This document shows, in pieces, positions 43,622 through 51,632 of a stretch of DNA of 64,000 nucleotides (positions within the stretch are counted from its first letter, which is position 1; each line of letters begins with the position of its first letter). The notes beneath the pieces were generated by a model that saw nothing but the letters and a program-made list of their open reading frames with translations, had not been told where the DNA came from and did no database searches. The stretch lies in contig JAIXRN010000075.1 of the NCBI GenBank assembly GCA_027485165.1, forward strand, positions 124,001-188,000, given 5' to 3'. A program made the translations under genes and the position numbers. The DNA is from Rubrivivax sp. Lineage in GTDB: Bacteria; Pseudomonadota; Gammaproteobacteria; Burkholderiales; Burkholderiaceae_C.

Positions 43622-44716
43622 CTAGCCGTGCGCCACGCGTTCGGCCAGCGCACGGCCCACGTCGGCCGTGCCGGCACGGCCGCCCAGGTCGGCGGTGCGG
43701 GGCGCTTCGGGGTCGGCCAGCAGGGCTTCGATGGCGGCGAAGACGGCGTCGTGCGCGGCCGTGTGGCCCAGGAAGTCCAGCATCAGTGCGGCGCTCCAGA
43801 TCTGGCCGATGGGGTTGGCCACCCCGCGGCCGGCGATGTCGGGGGCTGAACCGTGCACCGGCTCGAACAGGCTGGGCCATTCCCGCGTGGGGTTCAGATT
43901 GGCCGAAGGCGCGATGCCGATGGTGCCGGTGCAGGCCGGGCCCAGGTCGGACAGGATGTCGCCAAACAGGTTGCTGGCCACCACCACGTCGAACTGCTGC
44001 GGCCGCTGCACGAAATGCGCGCACAGGATGTCGATGTGGAACTGGTCCACTGCCACGCTGGGGTACTGTGCTGCCATCGCCGCCACGCGTTCGTCCCAGT
44101 AGGGCATGGTGATGGCGATGCCGTTGCTCTTCGTGGCCGATGTCAGCCTCTGGCGCGGCCGGCGCTGGGCTTGTTCGAAGGCGAACTTCAGCACCCGGTC
44201 CACGCCATGGCGCGACATCACGGTTTCCTGCATCACGATCTCGCGCGGGGTGCCTTCGAACATGCGCCCGCCCACGCTGCTGTATTCGCCTTCGGTGTTC
44301 TCGCGCACGATCAGCATGTCGATGGCGCCAGGCGCCAGCGGCTGGCCGCTGCGGTCCACCAGCGGGCTGCGGATGCCGGGCATCAGCCGCGCGGGGCGAA
44401 GGTTCACGTACTGGTCGAATTCGCGCCTGAACTTCAGCAGGCTGCCCCACAGCGACACATGGTCGGGCACGGTGGCCGGCCAGCCCACGGCGCCGAAGAA
44501 GATGGCGTCGAAGCCGACCAGCCGGTCCTTCCAGTCGGCCGGCATCATCTGGCCGTGCCGGGCGTAGTAGTCGCAGCTGGCGAAGTCGAAGTGCTCGACT
44601 TCCAGCGCAATGCCGAAGCGCCGCGCGGCGGCGTCCAGCACGCGCAGGCCTTCGGGCAGCACTTCCTTGCCGATGCCGTCTCCGGCAATCGCTGCGATAC
44701 GGTGGGGTCGGGTCAT
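43622..44716 (-). CDS. Tartrate/D-malate dehydrogenase family protein
   Basis: The 364-residue product matches the decarboxylating dehydrogenase family of isocitrate and isopropylmalate dehydrogenases. It has AIAGDGIGKEVLPEG at the N-terminus, RPARLMPG and VRENTEGEYSS in the middle, SNLFGDILSDLGPA with metal-binding Asp, and EPVHGSAPDIAG in the NAD region. The NTEGEYSSVGGR and DWKDRLVGFDAIFFGAVGWP forms favour tartrate dehydrogenase/decarboxylase (TtuC) or D-malate dehydrogenase (DmlA). No transporter or LysR regulator is adjacent to settle the substrate. Confidence 0.88.
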   Translation of the reverse strand: MTRPHRIAAIAGDGIGKEVLPEGLRVLDAAARRFGIALEVEHFDFASCDYYARHGQMMPADWKDRLVGFDAIFFGAVGWPATVPDHVSLWGSLLKFRREFDQYVNLRPARLMPGIRSPLVDRSGQPLAPGAIDMLIVRENTEGEYSSVGGRMFEGTPREIVMQETVMSRHGVDRVLKFAFEQAQRRPRQRLTSATKSNGIAITMPYWDERVAAMAAQYPSVAVDQFHIDILCAHFVQRPQQFDVVVASNLFGDILSDLGPACTGTIGIAPSANLNPTREWPSLFEPVHGSAPDIAGRGVANPIGQIWSAALMLDFLGHTAAHDAVFAAIEALLADPEAPRTADLGGRAGTADVGRALAERVAHG

Positions 44717-44765
44717 GGCGGCTTTCCGTGTGCAAAGCCGCCATTGTCCGCAAGCGGCAGAGTCC

Positions 44766-45644
44766 TCAGCCGGCGCGGCGGCGGCGCACGCTGGCCAGCA
44801 CGGCCGCCAGGCCCAGGCCGAACAGCGCATAGGTGCCAGGTTCGGGAATGGGCGGCGTGCCGCCTGCGCCCTGGATGAAGGCAAAGGTGTTCAGCGCAAA
44901 GATGCCGTTGTTGTTCAGCGGGCTGTAGCTGGCCCCGCACACGCCACTGCAGCCGGACGTGGTGGCCACCATGTCGATGTCGGCATTGATGAACAGCGCC
45001 CCGGCACCCGGCGCGAATTCACCGGCGCGCCAGTAGGCTGATGTCACTTCACCTTCGGCGTTACGCCCCGCCACGGTGCCCCCCAGCGCCAGTACGTCGG
45101 ACTCTTCCAGACGGCCGACGTTGTAGTGCTGAGTGACGTTGGTGGCGGTGCCGAATGGGCCGCTGTACAGGGGCGCGCCGCCGTTGCTGACGCTGCCGGT
45201 GCTGCTGAAAGTGCTCAGGCCCAGGGCTTCACCGATGACGTCGTGTTCGTTGTCGTCCTGCAGCAGGAAAAGGTCGCCCCCGCCCAGGAAGAACGCGGTG
45301 ACGGCAGCGACTTGCTCGGCATTCAGGTCGCCATCGTCCAGCCAGGTGGCGACGAACATGTTCACCCCGGCCAGGGCGCCGGGCGTGAAGCTGTCGATGG
45401 TGACGGTGCTGATGCTGCGCTGCACGATGCCGGCAGGGCCGAAGTTGGCCGGGTTTTCCAGCGCACCGCGCAGGTCGCTGATGTACGGCTGGTCCCAGGC
45501 CCAGGACCCGCTGGCTGGCGTGATGCTGCCAGCCGGGCCAGCGACGGTGTAGCTGCTGCTGGCCCAGGCGGGTGTGGCCAAGGCGGCGGCGCAGGCCAAT
45601 GCCGCTGCGGCGGGCTTGAGCAGGCGTGAAAGAAGGTGCTTCAT
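44766..45644 (-). CDS. PEP-CTERM sorting-domain protein
   Basis: The 292-residue product has a signal peptide (LLKPAAAALACAAALATPAW). A middle domain resembles a type 1 glutamine-amidotransferase-like or DUF4350-like beta/alpha unit (NMFVATWLDDGDLNAEQV, then DLFLLQDDNEHDVIGEALG). The tail IPEPGTYALFGLGLAAVLAS with RRRR is a clear PEP-CTERM. It is divergent from an MFS gene; the space between holds 11-bp repeats. Function is unknown. Confidence 0.87.
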   Translation of the reverse strand: MKHLLSRLLKPAAAALACAAALATPAWASSSYTVAGPAGSITPASGSWAWDQPYISDLRGALENPANFGPAGIVQRSISTVTIDSFTPGALAGVNMFVATWLDDGDLNAEQVAAVTAFFLGGGDLFLLQDDNEHDVIGEALGLSTFSSTGSVSNGGAPLYSGPFGTATNVTQHYNVGRLEESDVLALGGTVAGRNAEGEVTSAYWRAGEFAPGAGALFINADIDMVATTSGCSGVCGASYSPLNNNGIFALNTFAFIQGAGGTPPIPEPGTYALFGLGLAAVLASVRRRRAG

Positions 45645-45780
45645 GGCAGGACTCCCGGGCAATGCCGATGTTGGAAACGAACAGGCCGATGCTGGACAAG
45701 TCCGGGCCGCCTGAAATCCTGCGGCGGGGGGACGAGCCGTGTGGCGACGCAGTCAAGCTAGGGGATGCAGCTCGGGGCCA

Positions 45781-45846
45781 GCGGGAGAGCAGCGGGACAG
45801 CAGCGGGACAGCAACGGGGCGGCAGTGGGGCCACAGCGGAACCGCG
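45781..45846. repeat. Six imperfect 11-bp tandem repeats in a divergent promoter region
   Basis: Units gcgggagagca, gcgggacagca (twice), acggggcggca, gtggggccaca and gcggaaccgcg lie head to tail between the divergent PEP-CTERM and MFS genes. The 11-nt period is close to one DNA turn, so G-tracts fall on the same helix face. Confidence 0.6.
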
Positions 45847-45891
45847 GCGCATGCGCCCTCCCCAGCGCTACCTGCAGACCACAATCGGGCC

Positions 45892-47208
45892 ATGAACAGA
45901 GCGCCTGGCCCCGGCGACCCCGCCATCGAAGAGCGCCCGGCAGGCCCAGCGGGCACACCCTGCGCCCCACCCCGCCCTGTGCCTGCACGGGTGCTGCCGC
46001 GGCTGGTGCTGGCGCAGTTCGCGGGCACTTCACCCTGGTTCGCCGTGAACGCCGTGATGCCTGACCTGCAGGCCGCCTACGGCTGGCCCGACAGCGCACT
46101 GGGCACGCTGACATCGGCCGTGCAGGCCGGCTTCATCGCCGGCACGCTGGTGTTCGCGCTGGGTGGCGTGGCCGACCGCTACAACGCGCGGCGCGTGTTC
46201 CTGCTGTGCGCGCTGGCCGCCGCGCTGTGCACCCTGGCGGCGCTGGCCACCGTGCTCTGGGGCGGCAGCCTGCCGGGCCTGCATGCCTGGCGCGCGGCCA
46301 CGGGCTTCTTCCTGGCCGGCATCTACCCCGTGGGCATGAAGATCGCCGCCCAGTGGTACCCCACGCGCCCAGGTGCTGGCGGGGGTGGCCTGGGCCTGGC
46401 CCTGGGCTGGCTGGTGGGCGCGCTGGTGCTGGGCTCGGCCAGCCCGCATGCACTGCGCGGCCTATTGGCGGCCTGGCCGCAAGCCCAGCTGCCCTGGGGC
46501 GGGGTGATGGTGGGCGTGGCCCTGCTGGCGGCAGCCGCGGGCCTGCTGGTGACCTGGGGCCTGCCGGACGCGCCAGGCACGCCGCCACGCGGCACGGGGG
46601 CCGCCACGCGCCCCGGCGCGCGTCAGCATGCCGTCGCCCTGGCCAGCCTGTGGACCGACCGCCGCCTGCGCGCATCGGCCCTGGGCTACTTCGGCCACAT
46701 GGTCGAGCTCTACACGCTGTGGGTGCTGATGCCCCTGGTGCTGGCCACACGGCTGCAGGGCGCGGTGCTGTCCTGGGCGGCCTTCGGCGTGCTGGGCGCA
46801 GGCATGCTGGGCTGCGTGCTGGGCGGGCTGTGGGCCCAGCGCTGGGGCAGCGCGCGTGTGGCGGCCGTGCAGCTGGCCACCAGCGGGCTGTGCTGCGCAC
46901 TGGCGCCCTGGGCGCTGGGCGCGCCGGCGGCGGTGTTTGCGGCCTGGGTGCTGCTGTGGGGCATCACGGTGGCAGGCGATTCGCCGCAGCTTTCCACGCT
47001 GACGGCGCGCAACGCCCCGCCACAAGCCGTGGGCAGCGTGCTGACCTTCACCAACAGCCTGGGCTTTGCGATCTCGATCATCAGCATCGAAGTCTTCGTC
47101 CGCTGGCAGGCCCACGCTGGCCTGGCCGCAGTGCTGCCCTGGCTGGGGCTGGGGCCGCTGCTGGGCGTGCTGGCGCTGCGGCCGCTGTGCCGTGAACGGC
47201 CAGCCTGA
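45892..47208 (+). CDS. MFS transporter
   Basis: The 438-residue product has a Pro-rich cytosolic leader (about 35 residues) and about twelve membrane helices. The MFS loop motif is GGVADRYNARRVFLL between helices 2 and 3. GIYPVGMKIAAQWYP near helix 5 resembles CynX/NarK-like branches. The substrate is not evident. Tandem 11-bp repeats lie just upstream. Confidence 0.9.
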   Translation: MNRAPGPGDPAIEERPAGPAGTPCAPPRPVPARVLPRLVLAQFAGTSPWFAVNAVMPDLQAAYGWPDSALGTLTSAVQAGFIAGTLVFALGGVADRYNARRVFLLCALAAALCTLAALATVLWGGSLPGLHAWRAATGFFLAGIYPVGMKIAAQWYPTRPGAGGGGLGLALGWLVGALVLGSASPHALRGLLAAWPQAQLPWGGVMVGVALLAAAAGLLVTWGLPDAPGTPPRGTGAATRPGARQHAVALASLWTDRRLRASALGYFGHMVELYTLWVLMPLVLATRLQGAVLSWAAFGVLGAGMLGCVLGGLWAQRWGSARVAAVQLATSGLCCALAPWALGAPAAVFAAWVLLWGITVAGDSPQLSTLTARNAPPQAVGSVLTFTNSLGFAISIISIEVFVRWQAHAGLAAVLPWLGLGPLLGVLALRPLCRERPA

Positions 47209-47267
47209 TCCGCCCCGGGCGGCTGGCCTGGCGGTGTGCGACCGCCCAGCCCAGGGTGCGGCAGGTG

Positions 47268-47645
47268 TCAGATCCCCATGTCCTGGAAAACCTCGCGCGC
47301 CTGGCGGAAGCTGTCCATCGACGCTGGCACGCCGCAGTAGATGGCGGTCTGCAGCAGCACTTCGCGGATCTCTTCCTTCGTCACGCCGTTGTTGATGGCG
47401 CCGCGCAAGTGCAGGCGCAGTTCGTGCGGGCGGTTCAGCGCCGTCAGCATGGCCAGGTTGATCAGGCTGCGGGCCTTGCGGTCCAGGCCCGGGCGGTTCC
47501 AGATGTCGCCCCAGGCGTACTGCGTCACCAGCTGCTGCAGGTCGCGGCTGAAGTCGTCGGCATTGGCGATGGCAGCGTCGACATAGTCGGCACCCAGCAC
47601 TTCGCGGCGCGTGGCCAGGCCTTGGTCGTAGAGGTCTTGGTTCAT
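47268..47645 (-). CDS. pcaC: 4-carboxymuconolactone decarboxylase-family protein
   Basis: The 125-residue product is a full-length carboxymuconolactone decarboxylase domain, with RREVLGADYVDAAIANAD, YAWGDIWNRPGLDRKARSLI, RPHELRLHLRGAINNGVTKE and EVLLQTAIYCGVPASMDSF. The length and residues match PcaC of the protocatechuate beta-ketoadipate pathway. No other pca gene is adjacent, but the tctC-like receptor next door is compatible with aromatic or carboxylate metabolism. The upstream minus-strand leader overlaps the divergent promoter of the Bug gene. Confidence 0.88.
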   Translation of the reverse strand: MNQDLYDQGLATRREVLGADYVDAAIANADDFSRDLQQLVTQYAWGDIWNRPGLDRKARSLINLAMLTALNRPHELRLHLRGAINNGVTKEEIREVLLQTAIYCGVPASMDSFRQAREVFQDMGI

Positions 47646-47745
47646 GCGGGGTTCATGCGGGGTTCATGTTGAGGCAGGCGTGGAACACAGACTGGGGCCG
47701 CGCTAGAGTGCCGGCCACGCACAGCAAGCCCCAGGAGAAGCCCGC

Positions 47746-48813
47746 ATGATGAAGCCTATTGTCGAAAGTCTGGCTAAAGGTCCAGCGGAAGGTCCAGCGG
47801 AAGGTCCGGCTGAAGGCCCGGCCCACCGCCCCGCGCGCCGCCAGGCCCTGCGCGCCGCGGGCGCAATCGGCGCCGCCGCGCTGCTGGCCAACCCACTGCG
47901 GCCGGCCTGGGGTCAGGCAGCCACCACCACACGGCTGCTGGTGGGCTTTCCTCCCGGCGGCGGCACCGACGCCATCGCCCGGCTGCTGGCCGACCGGCTG
48001 AAGGACGAACTCGGCGCGCCCGTGATCGTGGAAAACAGGGCCGGCGCCGGTGGCCAGCTGGCCGCGCAGGCACTGAAGGCGGCCGCGGCCGACGGCTTGA
48101 CCCTGCTGCTGAGCCACGACCACACCGTGTCCATCCTGCCCCTGGTGGTGAAGAACCCGGGCTTCGACCCGGCGCGCGACTTCATGCCCGTGGCCGGCTT
48201 TGCCACCTTCGCCAACGCCGTGGCGCTGAGCGGTGGCACGCCGGGCAAGAGCCTGGCGGACTACTTCGCGTGGGTGAAGGGCGCCGGCGCGGGCAAGGGC
48301 GCGGTGGGCATTCCAGCGCCAGCGTCGGTGCCGGAATTCCTGGTCAAGGTGATGGCGCAGAAGGCGGGCCTGGACCTGCAGCCGGTGCCCTACCGCGGCA
48401 GCGCGCCGATGATGCAGGACATGCTGGGCAACCAGATTGCCGCTGGCGTGGGCAGCATCCCCGACTTCATTGAAAACCACCGCGCTGGCAAGCTGCGCAT
48501 CGTGGCCGTGATGGGCGCGCAGCGCCAGGCCGCCCTGCCCGACGTGCCCACCCTGGCCGAAGCCGGCATCGCAGGCTTCGACGAACTGCCCTATTACGGC
48601 CTGTTCGCGCCGGCGGGTACGCCGCAGCCGCGGATCGACGCCTTGTCGGCCGCGCTGGCCAAGGTGCTGGCCCAAGCCGAGGTGCGCGAACGCCTGGCGG
48701 CCATGGGCCTGGCGGTGGGCCACATGGCCCCGGCCCAGCTGGCCACGCGCGAGAAGGCCTACAGCAGCACCTGGGCGAAGATCATCCAGGCCAGCGGCTT
48801 CACGCCGCAGTAG
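47746..48813 (+). CDS. Bug-family tripartite tricarboxylate transporter receptor
   Basis: The 355-residue product has an unusual cytosolic leader with four KGPA/EGPA units, then a Tat-like signal (ARRQALRAAGAIGAAALLAN). The TctC/Bug domain includes LLVGFPPGGGTDAIARLLAD, VENRAGAGGQLAAQALKAA, VPYRGSAPMMQDMLGNQIAA and ELPYYGLFAPAGTP. Bug proteins bind carboxylates in the periplasm; many are orphan receptors without TctAB, as here. It is divergent from pcaC. Confidence 0.92.
   Translation: MMKPIVESLAKGPAEGPAEGPAEGPAHRPARRQALRAAGAIGAAALLANPLRPAWGQAATTTRLLVGFPPGGGTDAIARLLADRLKDELGAPVIVENRAGAGGQLAAQALKAAAADGLTLLLSHDHTVSILPLVVKNPGFDPARDFMPVAGFATFANAVALSGGTPGKSLADYFAWVKGAGAGKGAVGIPAPASVPEFLVKVMAQKAGLDLQPVPYRGSAPMMQDMLGNQIAAGVGSIPDFIENHRAGKLRIVAVMGAQRQAALPDVPTLAEAGIAGFDELPYYGLFAPAGTPQPRIDALSAALAKVLAQAEVRERLAAMGLAVGHMAPAQLATREKAYSSTWAKIIQASGFTPQ
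47776..47823 (+). repeat. Four 12-bp repeats inside the Bug receptor leader
   Basis: Four near-identical 12-nt units, aaaggtccagcg-type then gaaggtccagcg, encode KGPA-EGPA-EGPA-EGPA. Copy-number change would alter the leader without breaking frame. The repeat sits before the signal peptide, so it does not touch the mature receptor. Confidence 0.85.
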
Positions 48814-48838
48814 CCGGGCTCTACCGGGCCGCGGCGGG

Positions 48839-50149
48839 TCAGGGCCGCGGCAGGTAGTCGGACGCACGCCGCACACGCAGGCTCTGCGCCTTCGCGGCCA
48901 GCAGTTCGGCATGGCGCGCCAGCGCCGGCTTCACGATGGCATCGTCCAGCACGGCCAGCAGTTCGGCCGTGTTGGCGTATTCCAGCGGGTCCAGCACCCA
49001 GGGGTACTTCACCCACAGGTCCTTGAACATCGCAAACGGCGCTTCGCCGGCGGCCAGGATGGGCACCATCGGCACCATGAAGTCGGGCACGGTGGCTTGC
49101 AGTTCCAGTGGGTTGCTGCGCGGGTTGGTCATGTCGCTGACGATGAAGCGGCTCAACCCGGCCAGGGTCTTGACGGTCTCGGTGACATCTTGCGCGCGCG
49201 GCTTGTCGAAGTCGAAGACGATGGGCACGAAGCCGCGTTCGCGCAGCGCATCGCGCAGCGCATGCAGCACCGCCAGGCGCTCGGTGCTGAAGCGGCCGAG
49301 GATCAGCACCGCCTTGTCGCAGACGGTGTCGATGACGCCGCGGATCTTGGGGTTCGACAGCAGCAGGTAGATGAACTGCGCGACCTCGATCCGGTCCACC
49401 GTCACCGCCGGCTGGCCATCGGGCGTGACGACCAGGTCACGCTGCAACGCTGCGTCGTGCTCGCCGTCAGCGGCGTCGACCTGGGCGTCCCACACCGACG
49501 CGCCATAGACATGGCTGCCCGACAGGTCGGCACCGCGCAGGTCAGCACCCACCAGGTTGGCGTGCAGCAGCCGCGCGCCCTGTAGCTGGGCGCGGCACAG
49601 GCGGGCACCAGCCAGGTTGGCACCGCTGAGGTCGGCGCCCTGCAGCTGGGCGCCGGTCAGGTCTGCGCCGCGCAGGTCGGCGTCCATCAGCCGCGCCCGG
49701 GCAATGTGGGTGCCGCGCAGGCTGGCGCATTGCAGTTGCACGCCTTTCAGGCCGGTCCAGGCGCGGTCGCGGACGTTGAAGCGCGCATCGTCCAGGCGCA
49801 CACCGCGCAGGTCGGCATAGCCCAGGCAGACGTCGGTGAAGTGGGCGCCGCGCAGGTCGATGGCTGGCGCTGTCAGCGCCGCCATTGCGCCGCTCTTGGT
49901 GCGCACGTCACGCGGGCCCGGGCCGCCCGCGGCGTCGAGGTAAGCCGCCTGGCGGCCCAGCTTGTAGGCCTGCCATTCCGCCAGGGCCGCATCGCGCAGC
50001 GAGCTGCGGATGGGCGAAGCCAGAAGCTGCACGAAGGCCTGCAGGTCGCCGGCATCGGGTGTGGCATCCGGCGCGGGCACGGCGGTGGCGGGTGCGGACA
50101 GGTCAGCCGATCGGCCGGCAACGGTGGGCTGGGGTGGTTCGCGCTTCAT
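48839..50149 (-). CDS. Pentapeptide-repeat protein with C-terminal TIR-like domain
   Basis: The 436-residue product has an N-terminal helical part and pentapeptide repeats at about 96-222 (A-D/N-L-x-G, as in GADLTGAQLQGADLSGANLA). A C-terminal alpha/beta domain spans about 278-400 (VLILGRFSTERLAVLHALRD, VPIVFDFDKP, FIVSDMTNPRSNPLELQA). It resembles TIR or nucleoside-2-deoxyribosyltransferase-like folds found in NAD-processing and defence effectors. A catalytic Glu is not certain. No signal peptide is seen. It stands alone on the minus strand. Confidence 0.78.
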   Translation of the reverse strand: MKREPPQPTVAGRSADLSAPATAVPAPDATPDAGDLQAFVQLLASPIRSSLRDAALAEWQAYKLGRQAAYLDAAGGPGPRDVRTKSGAMAALTAPAIDLRGAHFTDVCLGYADLRGVRLDDARFNVRDRAWTGLKGVQLQCASLRGTHIARARLMDADLRGADLTGAQLQGADLSGANLAGARLCRAQLQGARLLHANLVGADLRGADLSGSHVYGASVWDAQVDAADGEHDAALQRDLVVTPDGQPAVTVDRIEVAQFIYLLLSNPKIRGVIDTVCDKAVLILGRFSTERLAVLHALRDALRERGFVPIVFDFDKPRAQDVTETVKTLAGLSRFIVSDMTNPRSNPLELQATVPDFMVPMVPILAAGEAPFAMFKDLWVKYPWVLDPLEYANTAELLAVLDDAIVKPALARHAELLAAKAQSLRVRRASDYLPRP

Positions 50150-50277
50150 GCGGGCATGCTGCACCCGGCGCTGGATGCGCGCAACACCTGCCATCTGGCG
50201 CTTGTGGCCGGCCCGCGGCGGTGCCAGACTGCGCGATCGGGCCCTGCTTGCGGACCCCTTGCCGGCAGGAGCCCGCC

Positions 50278-50502
50278 ATGAACCTGTTCATCGTCGCCTT
50301 CCTGGTCGTCGGTGCCGCCTTCGGGCTGGTCACCGGCGGCCACCAGCACATCTTCAGCGAAGGCGTGACGCACCGCGACCGGCAAGGTTCGCGCCTGTTG
50401 TGGGTGCTGATCTGCAGCTTTCTGTGGCCGCTGATGGCGTTGACGGGGTTGCATTCCTGGTGGCGGCTGGCGCGTGCCAGGGCGCGCAGCCGGCACGAGT
50501 GA
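50278..50502 (+). CDS. Small two-helix membrane protein
   Basis: The 74-residue product has one N-terminal helix (LFIVAFLVVGAAFGLVTGG) and a second (LLWVLICSFLWPLMALTGL), a His/Glu/Asp-rich loop between, and a basic C-terminal tail. The start at ATG 50278 has GCAGGAGCC just upstream. It is a conserved-looking but unassigned membrane protein with no obvious operon partner. Confidence 0.65.
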   Translation: MNLFIVAFLVVGAAFGLVTGGHQHIFSEGVTHRDRQGSRLLWVLICSFLWPLMALTGLHSWWRLARARARSRHE

Positions 50503-50572
50503 ACGACGACACGCGGCCTGGGTGATTGGCCTTGGGTTGTGGGCATTGGGTTGTGGGCGTTGGGCCTCGGGC

Positions 50573-51562
50573 CTACACCCTTTGCCCCAGCAGCGCGCTG
50601 CTGAACCAGCTCTCAGGCTGCACCCGGTCGGCCGGGAATTCCCCCAAGCGCACCAGCAGGTCAGCAAAGCCAACCCAGCGCGCGGGGTCCATCGTGCCCC
50701 AGCGGCCTTGCCCGTCCAGGATGGCTGGGGCCAGCGCGCGCGCACTGTCGGCCAGGAAGTCGCCATCGGCCAGGCTGGGGTGGCCCGCCGTGGCCTGCAA
50801 CAGGCTGGCGGCGCGTTCAGGCTGCTGCGCCGCCAGCTGCCATCCGCGTGCGCTGGCCTGCACGAAGGCCCTTGCCACCGCGGGGTGCCGCTGCAGCCAG
50901 TCGGCCTGGGCCAGCAGCGCCGGTGAATAGCCGTAAGGCAGGCCGTGGTCGGCCAGGCGGAACTGCCGCAGCGGCCGGCCGCGCCGCGCCGCCAGCACGC
51001 CTTCCCAGTGGCTGAAAATCCAGGTCGCGTCGGCTTCGCCGCTGTCCAGCATCGCCGGGGCCGACAGGCGCTGCGGCTGCACTTCCAGCAGGTCGCCGCG
51101 CCCGCCGTCGGCACGCAGCAGCGCGCGCACGATGGCCATCTCGAAGCGGGCGCTGTAGCTGGCGTAGCGCCGCCCGTCCAGCTGCGCGGGCCGCAGCACC
51201 GGGCTGCTGGCGGGCACGGCAATCGCGCTGGTGTCTTGCTGCAGCACCGCGGCCACCGCCCGCAAAGCGGGCTTGTCGGGCTGGAGCGAAAAACTCAGCA
51301 GCGTTTCCGAGGGCGCCAGCCCGAACTGCGCCAGCCCGCGCGCCACCTTCACGGCGGGCGTCAACGTGTAGCCGTCGTCTTCGGGTGTCTGAAAGTGCAC
51401 CGCCAGCCCGGCTTCGCGGTAGGCCCCCATCGCCTGCGCGACGAAGAAGCCGATGTGCGTGGTGTTGGGCGTCCAGTCCAGCGCCAGGTGGATGGTGTGC
51501 AGGCTGGGGACGGCTGTATTTGCCGGGTCGGGCGGGGCTGGCAGGTCTGTCGGGGTGTCCAT
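50573..51562 (-). CDS. NMT1/THI5-like protein without signal peptide
   Basis: The 329-residue product starts MDTPTDLPAPPDPANTAVPS, with no signal peptide. A periplasmic-binding-protein fold of the NMT1/THI5 type follows: HLALDWTPNTTHIGFFVAQ, then VHFQTPEDDGYTLTPAVKV and LDSGEADATWIFSHWEGVLA. Most relatives are ABC receptors for pyrimidine thiamine precursors. Lack of a signal fits the cytosolic, single-turnover THI5 enzymes, but the CCCFC motif of yeast THI5 is absent. The role stays open between precursor binding and HMP-P synthesis. Confidence 0.8.
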   Translation of the reverse strand: MDTPTDLPAPPDPANTAVPSLHTIHLALDWTPNTTHIGFFVAQAMGAYREAGLAVHFQTPEDDGYTLTPAVKVARGLAQFGLAPSETLLSFSLQPDKPALRAVAAVLQQDTSAIAVPASSPVLRPAQLDGRRYASYSARFEMAIVRALLRADGGRGDLLEVQPQRLSAPAMLDSGEADATWIFSHWEGVLAARRGRPLRQFRLADHGLPYGYSPALLAQADWLQRHPAVARAFVQASARGWQLAAQQPERAASLLQATAGHPSLADGDFLADSARALAPAILDGQGRWGTMDPARWVGFADLLVRLGEFPADRVQPESWFSSALLGQRV

Positions 51563-51632
51563 GCCCGCGACTCTAGCCACAGCCCCGGCAGGCCGCGGGG
51601 GCAGGGCCAAGTCCTGGCCCCCAAGGCGGCGT

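Noticed and set aside
43242-44753. 503-codon minus-strand frame over the tartrate dehydrogenase
   Set aside because: It is in another frame of the same strand and lacks the dehydrogenase motifs that the chosen frame shows clearly.
47776-47823. Direct repeats as a CRISPR-like array
   Set aside because: Units are contiguous 12-mers inside a coding frame, without spacers.
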